Assembly: GCA_025667525.1 (NCBI GenBank)
Contig: CM046878.1
Location: forward strand, 102,625,237-102,689,236
Length of the DNA: 64,000 nt
Origin: Glebionis coronaria
Taxonomy: Eukaryota; Streptophyta; Magnoliopsida; Asterales; Asteraceae
Reading direction: 5' to 3'
This document shows, piece by piece, positions 45,191 through 57,229 of the stretch. Made by a program: the position numbers and the translations under genes. Position 1 is the first letter of the stretch. Each line of letters begins with the position of its first letter. Below the pieces are notes generated by a model that was not told where the DNA came from, did no database searches, and was given only the letters and a program-made list of their open reading frames with translations.

Positions 45191-45511
45191 TGTTGGAAAT
45201 ACGTTTTACGTATTAGAAAGGATCGGTCACTCCAAGAATAGTCCATGTTATAGCTCGTAGTTTAGTGATTTACATTTATTAAACAAAGCCCAAAACCGAG
45301 CCCATGAAATGTATGGGCCGGCGGCCTAATGTAAACCCAAGCCCATCTCATGGGCTTGGGTATATAAACCCTCTCCATTGATGGAGAGGGTGCGTGGTTA
45401 ATCATTTTTCACATAGTTCTTATTAAGTTTCTCTCTATAGAAGTGTGAAATCCACCATCTTTCTATCTCTTTCTCTCTCTAAAAACATAAGCAAGATTTA
45501 CATATCCTACA
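45191..45511 (+). repeat. 5' LTR of SIRE
   Basis: It begins TGTTGGAAAT and ends ATCCTACA. The TATA box (45361-45368) is flanked by hairpins CCCAAGCCCAT/ATGGGCTTGGG (45336-45360) and CCCTCTCCAT/ATGGAGAGGG (45370-45391). Confidence 0.97.
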
Positions 45512-45513
45512 AA

Positions 45514-45527
45514 TGGTATCAAGAGCC
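45514..45527 (+). promoter_or_regulatory. Primer binding site of SIRE
   Basis: TGGTATCAAGAGCC, tRNA-Met type, 2 bp after the LTR. Confidence 0.85.
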
Positions 45528-45779
45528 ATGGGATGATTGTTTAGTTCTTGTGTTTGTGTTCTTGATTCTCTCGCCATTTTTGATCCATTTTCACACGAAC
45601 CAATTTTTTTTTTTTGTGTTTTTATGGGTTAATCTTGGTATACTTCATCTTGTTACTTGTTATAGTGATTTGGTATTGTTATTTGGGTTAAAAACACATA
45701 ATTTTTGGTTGTTTGATTCATATTTTGGCTTTGAATCTTGATTTGATTATGTTATTGTACTGTCCGAGAAATAAGGTAA

Positions 45780-46190
45780 GTTGGGATCCAAGTTACGATC
45801 TTGACTTCGTTAGCTCACTACGATCCCTAGTACGATCTATCAGTCCGATTTCTTAGTACGATCCACACTACGATCAAGGTAAGTTTGTTCAGTACGATCA
45901 CTCGTTGCGATCCATAGTACGATCACTCGTTGCGATCCATAGTACGATCACTCGTTGCGATCCATAGTACGATCACTTGTTGCGATAAGGGAGTGCGATC
46001 AGGGTACAATCGTTGGGTACGATCTGGGAGTCCGATCTGAGTGCGATCATAGGGAGTGCGATCACAACTTCGATCTGAGTACGATCATAGGGAGTGCGAT
46101 TACAACTTCGATCTGAGTACGATCATAGGGAGTGCGATCACAACTACGATCTGAGTACGATCATCACTGCGATCTGAGTACGATCCAACA
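45780..46190 (+). repeat. GATC-rich repeat leader of SIRE
   Basis: Over about 400 bp the motif (T/G)(A/G)CGATC recurs roughly thirty times. One 24-bp unit (TACGATCACTCGTTGCGATC plus CATAG) is repeated almost exactly three to four times from about 45893, and a second longer unit (TGAGTACGATCATAGGGAGT...) three times from about 46028. GTAAGT occurs at about 45776 and 45881. Confidence 0.85.
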
Positions 46191-46353
46191 TTAGTTCAAA
46201 AACGTGTTTTTGTAATTTTGACTTGGATTTTTTGGTTTATCGAGGACATAATTTAGGGGATTTTAACATTATTTCTCGGTTTTAACACACTACAACAAAC
46301 ACATTTACTTTCTTTCATTGACCGATCAAGTTTGTAAATCTTAACTTATCGAA

Positions 46354-49300
46354 ATGGAGTACACATCTCTTACGGATAAGTCCATCCTCTCGGGTACGGA
46401 TAATCGTCCACCAATGTTGGAGAAGTCTATGTACGAGGATTGGACTTCCCGAATGGAACTTTACATGTTGAACAAGGAGAACGAACATCTTATTTGGGCA
46501 TCGGTGCTCAATGGACCATTAGATTATGGTACTGTGACGGAAGGTACAACTACTTGTCCTCGTACAACGGGTGAATTGACTGGAGATATGAAGATTCAAG
46601 ATAAATGTGATAAGTATGCTACAAACATCATTCTCCAAGCCCTTCCTCCAGATGTCTACAAACTCGTCAGCAAACATAAAGTTGCCAAAGAGTTATGGGA
46701 TAGAATTCGTGTTCTCATGCAAGGCACCTCGTTAACTAAACAAGAACGAGAGTGTAAGCTTTATGATACTTTTGATAAGTTTGCCTATGTGCTAGGGGAG
46801 ACTCTCAATGATTACTATCTGAGATTTACCCTATTGTTGAATGAGCTTAATATCTATGGCATGGCAATTCCTACCTTTCAATTGAACACCAAGTATTTGA
46901 ACACTCTTCCTCCAGAATGGAAAAAATACGTGACGGATGTTAAATTGGCTAAGGACTTGCATAACACCAATGTGGATCAACTTCAAGCTTTTCTTCAACA
47001 ACACGAATGCCATGTGATCGAGGCTCGGTTGTCTACAACTCAAGTTCATGATCCACTTGCAATGTATGCTTCTCAACAAAACATGGCTTATACTTATCAG
47101 CAACCATCATACTTGCAGCAACCACCACCACACAACTATCAGCAACCATCTTATTCACCACTAATGATGCCACAGCAAGCATTTCAACAAAGTGTTCATC
47201 AACAATCTTTTTCACCGCAACCACCATATCAGACATCACCATCATAAGCCAACACTTCTCCAATGGGCTATACCCCTCAGCAAGGATACTTTCCTATTGA
47301 AGCACAACCAGCACAAGCTTTCTACTCTAATGAACTTCCACCAATCCAAGCACCAGTCTTTACTCCAAATGATACACCAGCTGATGTTCTAAACCATATC
47401 ACTGCCTACTTGTCGAAACTTGTTGTAATTAGAGGATTTCCACCAACAAACAATCAGCTCCGCACCTCTTCAAATCCTCGACAACAAGCTACTGTTCAAG
47501 ATGGTCAAGTAACAGTGCAACCTATTCAGGGAAGGCAAAATTCATATGGACCTCCTACAAGGACTATGAATGCTCAAGCTGTGAATTCTCAAGCTAATGG
47601 AAATGGAAGCCCTATTGGTCCTAAAAAGGTTGTGACTTGCTACAATTGCCGAGGACAAGGTCATATGGCTAGGGAATGCACTCAGCCGAAAAGGAGAAGG
47701 GATGATGCATGGTTGCGTGAGAAGATGTATTTGGTTGATGCTCAGTCTAAGGGGAAGATTTTGGATTCAGAGGAGTTAGCATTTCTTGTAGACCCAGGGG
47801 CAGCAGATACTGAAGGCATTGCAGTCGTTTCCACTTCTAATGCAACTTATCAAGCTGATGATCTTGACGCATATGATTCGGGTTGTGATGACATTCACTC
47901 TGCCCAATCTGCTCTCGTTGCTAATCTCTCTCACAATGGTTCTGATGTCGTCAGTGAGGTACCAACCACATCTAATAATATTGATGCTAACCAACATCAA
48001 GTTGGGCATGAAAATGACAACCTCGAACAACATTCGGGAACTAGTAACTCAAATGATGTGGTACCCAATCCTACACATTTGAGTGAACCTCAACCAAATG
48101 CTACGACGGGTATGGAATCTTATGCTCAACATGATTTGGTCATGGTGCCTAAACATATTATTGATCAAATGCATATGGCCCTCAGACAATCCGTAGATAC
48201 GAATTCCACCCTAACTGTTGAGCTTGCGTTGCATAAAGAAAAGGTCAAAACTTTTGAAATGGTCCCTCAAGCAGAGAAAATAACATGTTCTGAATTTGAC
48301 CAATTTCATTTTGAAAAGATTGAACACTTGAAAGAAATAGAATCATTAAAAGCTAACCTTTCCGATGAACTAAAAGCAAAAGAGTCGATTGTCAATGATT
48401 TTCAGAAACTTAAAATGGATTTCGAACCTCTCGAGTCTAAAAAGGTTGAATCAAAAATTAATGCTACCAAACTTCTTAAATTCAAGGAACAACAACTTTT
48501 AAAACAATACGCTTCCACAGAAAAGGTTCATCTTTTAACTAAATCATTCAAAGAACTCGAACTTAAGCATCTTCGAGATTTACCACCTAATCCCGGTTAT
48601 GCAAAAAAAGCTCAGGAACACATTCCCGGTCTTTATGATATGACCATAATTGGCAAATCGAAAGAAGCACCTTTTGTTCGTAGTACTGAGGAGACACAGT
48701 CACTTGCGGATGAAACGTATTCTAAAATGATTTCAAAATTCCATACAATTGATTATGATCAACATAACAAAGATCAATTTTCGAAAAAGACACGCATTCG
48801 CTTACAAAAGGAATTAGCAGAATTAACAGTTCTTGTGCCCCAAAGTTTGTCAAATGAAAACCTTCCTAGTACGTCTCCTACACTTGTCAAAACGGATTTA
48901 ACAAAGTTAATTCCACCGGTAAGCAAGGCGTCTGTTAACTTAAATGCGGTTCACCAACACTTAGCCGATTTTGACCAGGTCATTTTGGAACGTACGACGG
49001 CTTCGGCCATAACGGAAGGTGAATGGAACTTTGAGCACACTAGAGCTGCGTTCCGAAACGAAATTGTTCCGTTTGTAGACAATGTTAAAGCTTGTCTTAG
49101 TAATCTTGATCAAGATTTGCTTTTGGAAATATAAGAAGTTAGACGTGTTTTCAATGAAATGAATGATGCTTATGAAAACAGTTTCCTTGAAATAGAACGG
49201 GTTTCACGCCAAAATGATCAGCTTCTGAAGCAAGTGATGTCTCATGATATAGTCTCTGTCTGTGTGAATAAAAGTATTGATAATGATTCTGTTGTGCATA

Positions 49301-50859
49301 ATGTTGAATATGTGGATAATGTGGTAGATAGTACTTGTCACGAATCTGACGCTGAATTTTTAAAGCTTCAAGATTCATATTTTTCGCTTTCAAAACGTTT
49401 TGATGATATTTAAACACATTGTATTTCGCTTGAATGCAAGCAACAATTTATTCAAGAAATCTTTGACACGTCATTCGAAGGTGTTAATATCGATGATGCA
49501 AACTTTGAAAAGAATTTTCGATTGAATTTACAATCAAAACAACATCAGCCAAGTGACAAAGTTGCTACATCTTTGCCGATAGAAATAGAGAAATCTAAGG
49601 AGCTTAACTGTGTGAACGTACTTGAGGCCGCTGAGAATTTTAAACTTGATCTAGATAATCGAGTTTCCATGATTTTGTCCAAAGTTGATACCTTAAAACA
49701 GAAAAATACACGACTCTTCGATTCAGTAAAGCCCACATGTGTTGATACCACTGCACAGAATCAATCATTGATTGAACAATTGAATCGAAAGTCGATGGAA
49801 ATATCTGATTTAAGGGAACAAATTTATGATAAGAATCTGGTCTTGGCTGAGTTAAAGGAAACACTTCGTACTCTAAAAGGTAAGAATGTTGTGGATAACG
49901 CAGCCACTGTCTCATCATCGTCCTCTAGTGCAATCAAAAGGAATCTTATAGCCGTCACACCACTTAACAAGGGCCCTAGGACTAAATCATCTCAAACTTT
50001 GGTCACTAAAGATAAGGCGGAATCAAAACCAGCTTCTAATATTCCCATGTTGCCTTCTACAGGAGTAATCACCACTAATAAGGCTCAAAGATCTAAGCTT
50101 AAACGAAACAAGAAGAATGATAGGATCTTGCCCCCATCTAGTAGTCAAGTGAAGAAGAAAGTAGAAGCCCATCCTAGTAATGTTATTTCTGTTTTGAATA
50201 AAAAGAATCATGTAGCTAAACCTAAAGGCTCTGCGGTTGTGCATCGTTCTAAGCCTAGTGTGAATTCTAATTTGAAATGCTGGAATTGCAATGAATGTAT
50301 GTTTTCTAGTCGTCATGATTCTTGCCTTATTGACCATGTGAATGAGATGTATGCCCGGAAAAATGGATTAGAATGGAAACCGACTGGTAAAGTGTTAACC
50401 CAAGTTGGTTGGATGTGGCGCCCCACTGGTAGAACTTTCACTATAGTAGGAAATATGTGCCTTTTGACTAGGATCACTCCCACTACAGTGAAGAAAGCGT
50501 GCCCCTTAACTAGGAGTACCAAGGCTACCAAAACACAAGCGTGTCCTTTAACTAGGAACACTGACACTACTTTAGGAACCAAGTGCCCTTTAAATAGGTC
50601 TACTCCCACTGTAGTGCCCGCGGATAATCCAAAACCTAAGAAAGTTGGAACTATAAAACCTGTTAGTGCTAAAACTCACATTAGAAAACGCAGGAAATCT
50701 GAGGGTCACAAACATGTTAGCAATTCTGATAATCTTATATCTGTATCTGCTAACACTCAAGAACCAATAGTTTCCAATGCATTGTCTACTGTTGTTATTG
50801 AAAACAGGTGGTCTGAATTGTTCTCTGGTATTTGGACTCTGGTTGCTCCAAGCATATGA
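46354..50859 (+). pseudogene. SIRE gag, very long, three in-frame stops
   Basis: One reading frame of about 1500 codons. The N-terminal 250 residues are the copia gag core (MEDW-like start, KELWDRIRVLMQGTSLTKQE, CKLYDTFDKF, LPPEWKKYVTDVKLAKDL). A Gln/Pro-rich linker and a CCHC knuckle (CYNCRGQGHMAREC, 47638-47679) follow. Then comes a long Lys/Glu-rich, probably coiled-coil region to about 49900, and near the end a series of TR-repeats (PTGR, PLTR; 50385-50600) in the family. Stops TAA at 47245, 49132 and 49411 break the frame without shifting it. The frame ends at TGA 50857-50859, overlapping pol in the -1 frame. Confidence 0.85.
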
Positions 50860-53552
50860 ACGGAGATCGCTCTCAGCTCAGATATTTCGTCAGCAAGTTT
50901 CTTTGTACGGTTCGATTTGGAAATGATCATATTTCAAAGATAATGGGTTATGGTGAATATCATATTGGGAATGTTATAATTTCAAGAGTGTATTATGTGG
51001 AAGGTCTCGATCACAACTTATTTTCTGTGGGAGAATTCTGTGATGCAAACCTAGAAGTCGCTTTTCGAGAGCATACCTGCTTCATTCGTAATTTGGAAGG
51101 GGTTGATTTATTGAAAGGTACTCGAGGGAATAATTTGTATACTTTGTCTCTACAAGACATGATGGCCGCTTCTCCCGTATGTCTTCTCTCCAAAGCATCG
51201 AAGACTAAGTCATGGTTATGGCATCGACGGTTATCTCATCTTAACTTTGACGCTATTAATCATTTGGCGAAAAACGAACTTGTTCGTGGTCTTCCTAAAC
51301 TTTCATTTCACAAGGATCATTTGTGTTCCGCGTGTACAATGGGGAAAAGCACTAAGAAATCTTACAAACCTAAGACGGAAGACACCAACCAAGAGAAACT
51401 TTATCTATTGCATATGGATCTTTGTGGGCCAATGCGTGTTGAAAGTCTTAGTGGCAAAAAGTACATCCTCATCATTGTCGATGATTACTCTCGGTTTACA
51501 TGGGTGAAATTTCTTAAAGCAAAAAATGAGGCACCTAAATTCATCATCGGATTTCTCAAGATGATTCAAGTGCGTCTCAACACTATTGTCCGATGCATTC
51601 GTACAGATAATGGAACCGAATTTGTGAATCAAATTTTGCGTGATTATTATGAAGAAGTTGGAATATCTCATGAAACATCCGTTGCACGCACTCCACAACA
51701 AAACGGTGTCGTTGAAAGGCGAAATCGCACACTTATGGAAGCTGCTCGAACGATGTTAATTTACGCAAAGGCTCCATTGTTTTTATGGGCAGAAGCAGTA
51801 TCTACAGCAGTGTACACCCAAAACCGGTCACTAATTCGTAAACGCCATGGTAAAACACCTTATGAGCTTCTCCATGGAAAAGTACCAGATTTATCATATC
51901 TTCATGTATTTGGTTCTCTTTGCTATCCAAATAATGATGGTGACAATTTGGGAAAACTTCAACCAAAGGCTGATATTGGTATTTTCATTGGTTATGCCCC
52001 CGCAAAGAAGGCATACCGAATCTACAACCGTAACTCTCGCAAGATCCTCGAAACTATGAATGTTGATTTTGATGAGCTGACAGCAATGGCTTCTGAGCAA
52101 AGCAGCTGTGAACCCGCACTTCATGAAATGGGACCCAGTAACATTAGTTCTGGTCTTGTCCCAAACAACCCTACTTCATCATCATTTACACCACCTTCTA
52201 GGACTGAATGGGATACGTTGTTTCAACCGTTCTTTGATGAATTCATTACTCCTCCCAGTATTGTTGCTCCAGAACCTGAGGTAATAGCTGCGGTAACCGA
52301 AGTTGTCGCTCCAGCAACCGTTGCACAATCAGATACATCTGCACCTACAATTGGTCAAGATATACCTTTAACAGTAATTCTCAACAAACACCTGCTTCAA
52401 CTACCTATGTCATGCCTATTGATGATGAAGAGGATGATGATGATCACGATTTGGAATTCGCTCAAATGCGTGAACTTCCATTCTTTGGTGTACCAATTCC
52501 CGACCCAAAAGCCGGGTCGTCCACCTCAGAGGAAGCTCCTTCTACAGTTTACTCCAATCCACGGATTCATGAACATGACAGCAAGTGGACAAAGGATCAT
52601 CCTATAGATTCTATTATTGGTGACCCTAATCGTCTGGTATCCACACGAAGTCAGTTACAAGAAAGTGCAACGTTTTGTCACTTTGATGCTTTTCTAACTG
52701 AAGTTGAACCTAAGACATGGCAACAAGCTTTTACTCAATCATGTTGGATAGAAGCTATGCAAGAAGAACTTAATGAATTTATACGTCTTGAAGTATGGGA
52801 ACTTGTCCCATGCCCGGATCAAGTGCAGTTACTCACTTTGAAATGGGTTTACAAGGTGAAACTCGATGAGTTAGGCGGAATATTGAAGAACAAAGCTCGT
52901 CTCGTAGCTCGTGGATACAAGCAATTATTGGGCATCGACTTTATGGAATCCTTTGCACCTGTTGCCCGTTTGGAAGCTATTAGACTATTCCTCGCTTATG
53001 TAGCTCACATGAATATGATCGTCTATCAGATGGATGTAAAGACGGCATTTCTGAATGGTGAAATCAAGGAAGAGGTCTATGTACAACAGCCAGATGGTTT
53101 TGTGAATCCTAAATATCCTAATTATGTGTACAAGCTCAAGAAGGCTCTCTATGGGTTGAAGCAAGCTCCACGCGCATGGTATGATCTTTTGTCACAATTC
53201 CTCATTACGCAAGGCTTCGCTAAAGGCAAGGTGGATCCCACGTTGTTCATTCAGAAACGAGGTAAAGATATGATTATGGTACAAATATATGTTGATGATA
53301 TTATATTTGCAGCCTCGACCCAAACCTTATCGGATGAGTTTGGGACACTCATGTCTTCCAAGTTTAAGATTTCAATGATGGGCAAGGTATCATTCTTTTT
53401 AGGTCTTCAGATATCTCAGAGTCCCAGAGGCATCTTTATCAATCAATCCAAGTATGCCCTTGAATCGCTAAAGAAATATAAGATGGAATCTTGCGACCCT
53501 GTGGATACTCCAATGGTGGAAAAAACTAAGCTTGATGCAGATCCACATGAGG
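50817..53552 (+). pseudogene. SIRE pol: protease end, integrase and reverse transcriptase
   Basis: The frame opens after TGA 50814-50816, overlaps gag by about 40 nt, and begins with the protease active site WYLDSGCSKHM (about 50826-50858). Next are the GAG-pre-integrase HHCC zinc motif (H...H...CSAC, about 51220-51340), the integrase catalytic Asp (51417), Asp (51606) and Glu (51714), a linker, and a frameshift near 52370. RT follows in the new frame from 52412: [39 protein letters not shown] and the catalytic YVDD (53287-53298). It is cut at 53552 by HPB; the frame resumes in phase at 56511. Confidence 0.9.
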
Positions 53553-54255
53553 CCGTGGAAGAATACTTCCACGGCGAAAGATAATGAGGCCGTGGAAGAT
53601 CACTTTCACGGCGAAAGATAATGAGGCCGTGGAAGATTACTTCCACGGCGAAAGATAATGAGGCCGTGGAAGAATACTTCCACGGCGAAAGATAATGAGG
53701 CCGTGAAAGATTACTTCCACGGCGAAAGATAATGAGGCCGTGGAAGAATACTTCCACGGCGAAGGATAATAAGCACGTGGAAGAGATACTTCCACGACGA
53801 AGATAATAAGCACGTGGAAGAGATACTTCCACGGCGAAGATAATAAGCACGTGGAAGAGATACTTCCACGGAGAAAATAATGAGTACGTGGAAGAGATAC
53901 TTCCACGACGAAGATAATAAACCCGTGGAAGAGATACTTCCACGGCTAAGATATCTTCCACGACGAAAGATAACGAACATGTGGAAGAATACTTCCACGA
54001 CGAAATGATTAGCACGTGGAAGAATACTTCCAAGACGAAAGATAACGAACATGTGGAAAGATACTTCCACGGCGCAAGAATAAGCCAACGGAAGAGATAC
54101 TTCCGTGGCAAAGGCATAAGCCAATGGAATAAATACTTCCATGGCGCAGAAATAAGCGCGCGGAAGGAGTACTTTCGCGGCGAAGGAATAAGCCAATGGA
54201 AGAGATACTTCCATGGCAAAGGAATAACCCGACAGAAGGCGGACTTCTGCGGCAA
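53553..54255 (-). repeat. Hairpin array of HPB (about 19 units)
   Basis: The outermost units by the SIRE junction have a perfect 10-bp stem GCCGTGGAAG/CTTCCACGGC with a 4-nt loop; others have GTGGAAG, ACGGAAG, ATGGAAG, GCGG and CAGAAG stems. Read on the minus strand, the order of stem types (CAGAAG, ATGG, GCGG, ATGG, ACGG, GTGG...) matches HPA, with fewer copies of the alternating block. Confidence 0.9.
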
Positions 54256-56166
54256 AGAAATATATCCAAAGATATTTGCGTGTCATGCACGGAAATAGTG
54301 GTATTATTATACCCTGGTAGCCCCCCAAGTTTAATGGTGCTAAACTCGATTAGTAATATTAAACTTAATCAAGTATTCAAAAAATTACGGTCGCGTAGAC
54401 CAACGCGAATGGACGTACCATAGCCGCGTACAAAAGATAGAGATTAGGTTTGAACATGCAAACCAACGCGGATGGGTCTTGCCATAACCGCGAATTGTCA
54501 CATAGTATAAGACGTATCTTAACTAACTTATGGGATGGGCTATGCCATTACGTGTGGCGTACCGCTACTACCATAAGGACGGTCAAAATTTTGACAAAAT
54601 TTTGTTAGACGTGCACAGTGTGTCTTTTGCAAGTCCATCATGAGTCATGTGGTTTGCGTAACTTACTACAACGTCTTGATAGCAAGGTGTCTAACAAGGA
54701 TACATGATCCATGGTCGTTGGGGTTGCATCCCTCTTACACGACAAGTTGAATTATTAGGTTCACTCAATCCTCTTATTCCGCATGGAAACGATGTGTACA
54801 TGTACGCCCGTAGGCAGAAGATATCCGAGTGTACGGACTAGCACGGATGGACGTACCATGACCGCGAATGATAAATATATTATATTAAAAAATATATGTA
54901 ACATAACTTACCGATCTAAAAGATATATATAATATCTTTTATAAGAATATCAGAATATATCCTAAAGAGTATCTTGTAGTAATTTAAATGATATTTGTAA
55001 TATCCGTTATTAATATAAACAATATACCCGAACATGCGGATTAATTAATAAAGACGCGGCTCTTGGCCGTAGTAATAAAATATGACCGAACATACAAATG
55101 AGTGCGGCTGGATATACCATAACCGCGGATAAAATAAAATAAGTTTTGATCAACGCGGATGGACGTACCATGACCGCGGAACCAGAGGTCGGGCCGCGAC
55201 CCAATATTAGTAGGTTGGGCCATGACATATACGGAAAATATGTTAATCAATTAGATCAAAAGATATAGGTAATATCTTTTATTAATATGAAAAATATTGA
55301 CAATATATTTTTTGAATTTAAAAGATATGGGTAATAGTTTATCCATTTAAAAAATATAGGAATATATCTTTACCGAATTAAAAGATAAATAATATCTTAT
55401 AATAACATAAATGATATGCGTTTCCAAACATTCGAATTAATACGAAAGACGCGGCTCATAACCATAGTTAAAAAATAAAATATTTCGGAACGGGCGGACG
55501 AGTGCGGCTGGACATACCATGACCGCGAATAAAAAATAAAATAACCGTTGAATGTCCAGACGAGTGCGGATGATCGGGTCAGAGTGACAGCGAATACATA
55601 AAAACGTAAGATACACCATCAAGATTGCATATACATTAAAATTCTATCGAATCAATCTTTGCCAATGTTAACTATAAAATTTTAGCTATAATACTATTAG
55701 CAGACAATTTTAGTCAAGATATACATTTAGATATAAATGCACGTAACATAAGCAATTTTAGCCAGGTTATGAGTGGGTCACTCGAATCTTATAATAATAT
55801 GTGCAATATACATACAACAATATTTTAGCCAACGATTGTATTGTCAAGTTGGAAAAATAAAATAAGATAGTTCGGACCTTAGAGTCTATCCTTAAACGTT
55901 TATTTGTTTTTCACCGTGCCAATACCGGATAGTCACCCATATATTTTGCATGAATAGAAAAAAGAAAAAAAAAACATGTTTTAATCTATATACTTGAGAC
56001 GCCGTAAATAGTTATCGAGTAGGCATATTTGCATGAGGGGTGCTCATTATACTTTTTGCATAAAAAATATAGCAGTAGGTAAAAATAATAAAAATTTAGG
56101 TGTACCGACTTCTGGCAAAGAATTAATTTTCCGGTGATGCGAGAACACGAATCATGATTTTGTCGG
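54256..56166 (-). other. HPB non-coding region with dyad modules
   Basis: Seven modules related to CGCGGATGGACGTACCATGA followed by CCGCG occur (near 54391, 54460, 54838, 55103, 55155, 55501 and 55564), separated by AT-rich blocks with (T)ATATTTTTT motifs. No coding sequence recognised. Confidence 0.7.
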
Positions 56167-56185
56167 GGTCCCATGGATGGCGCCA
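56167..56185 (-). promoter_or_regulatory. Primer binding site of HPB
   Basis: The minus strand reads TGGCGCCATCCATGGGACC, 3 bp inside the LTR. Confidence 0.8.
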
Positions 56186-56188
56186 ACT

Positions 56189-56510
56189 TGTTGGAGCATA
56201 ATTTGGCTAGGCCGGTTCGACGACTCTCCTGGGCCGTTCGTCGTCTTCCCGGATCCCGAGTAATGCTGCAAACAAAGGTAAACCGGTTAGACGTGGACCC
56301 GAGGCCGGAGCCCCGGGGTCCACCTCCGACGGTCAAGTTAGTATCGGGATGATATATTGTATAAGAGGTGTAGTTGTGAGAGAGAACCTGATCTAGAATG
56401 AGACCCCCTACCCCTGCTTATATAGGCTTAGCGTTTCTTAAAGGATAAGTTAAGGTCTGTGTGGGCCGCGGGCCAGTCGGGCTGGGCCCTTAACCGACTG
56501 TACGTCTACA
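56189..56510 (-). repeat. 5' LTR of HPB
   Basis: 322 bp; on the minus strand it starts TGTAGACG and ends CTCCAACA. It has the TATA segment that the HPA 3' LTR has lost (CTATATAAGC, near 56425 on the plus strand as GCTTATATAG). Confidence 0.85.
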
Positions 56511-57229
56511 TTGCCGTTGATCCGACACTTTATCGTGGAATGATCGGTACTCTCCTGTATATCACAGCTAGTCGACCTGATCTTCAGTTTGCTATATGTA
56601 TGTGTGCTCGATATCAAACTCGACCTACTGAGTTACACTTGTCTACTGTGAAACGGATCTTTAGATATCTTAAAGGAACCATTAATCGGGGACTTTGGTA
56701 TTCGAAGGACTCTTCGATTGCACTTATGGCATATGCAGATGCGGATCATGCGGGTTGTCAAGATACAAGGTGTAGCACGAGTGGAACTTTGCAACTACTA
56801 GGAGATCGACTAATTAGTTGGGCATCGAAAAGGCAGAAAAGCGCTGCAATCTCAAGTACGGAAGCAGAATACATAGCTATGTCCGGTTGCTGTGCTCAAA
56901 TTCTTTGGATGAGATCGCAATTAACCGACTATGGTCTAGGTTTCAACAAAATTCCGATGTACTGTGACAACAAAAGTGCAATTGCCTTATGCTGCAACAA
57001 TGTTCAATTCTCCCGGTCGAAGCATATTGACATTCGCTGCCACTTCATCAAGGAGCAAATGGAAAATGGAGTAATAGAGCTTTACTTTGTTTGATCTGAG
57101 TATCAATTGGCGGATATTTTCACGAAGGCTTTAGATCGCGCTCGAATTGAATTTTTGGCCGACAAGCTAGGAATGAGAACTTTCTCGCCTGAGACTCTAA
57201 AGGAACTGGCAGATGAAGCAAAAGAATAG
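56511..57229 (+). pseudogene. SIRE pol: RT end and RNase H
   Basis: It continues the frame broken at 53552. Visible motifs are [31 protein letters not shown], the RNase [10 protein letters not shown], and [13 protein letters not shown] at 57092-57094 breaks it; the same frame then reads YQLADIFTKAL and ends at the natural TAG 57227-57229. An open frame starting at 56459 includes 52 bases of HPB and is not a true start. Confidence 0.9.

Larger units (their letters stand above)
53553..56510 (-). mobile_element. HPB: 3'-truncated, minus-strand copy of the hairpin element
   Basis: On the minus strand: LTR (56510-56189), primer site, non-coding region with dyad modules, then the hairpin array, which ends abruptly at the SIRE junction. 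The 3' LTR, the purine tract and the rest of the array are missing. The LTR is followed by TTGCC (56511-56515), the expected 5-bp TSD, but no TTGCC is left at the other side. There CATGAGG of the host RT joins a repeat unit that also contains ATGAGG. A deletion between these short matches explains the truncation. HPB lacks the foldback insertion of HPA. Confidence 0.85.

Noticed and set aside
53553..56510. TSD GCCGT for HPB (GCCGT occurs at both junctions)
   Set aside because: That choice would put the LTR start at AATGTAGACG instead of TG and would not keep the RT codon spacing; TTGCC fits both.
56459..57094. An independent RNase H gene starting at 56459
   Set aside because: The first 52 bases belong to the HPB LTR; the true frame is the interrupted SIRE pol.
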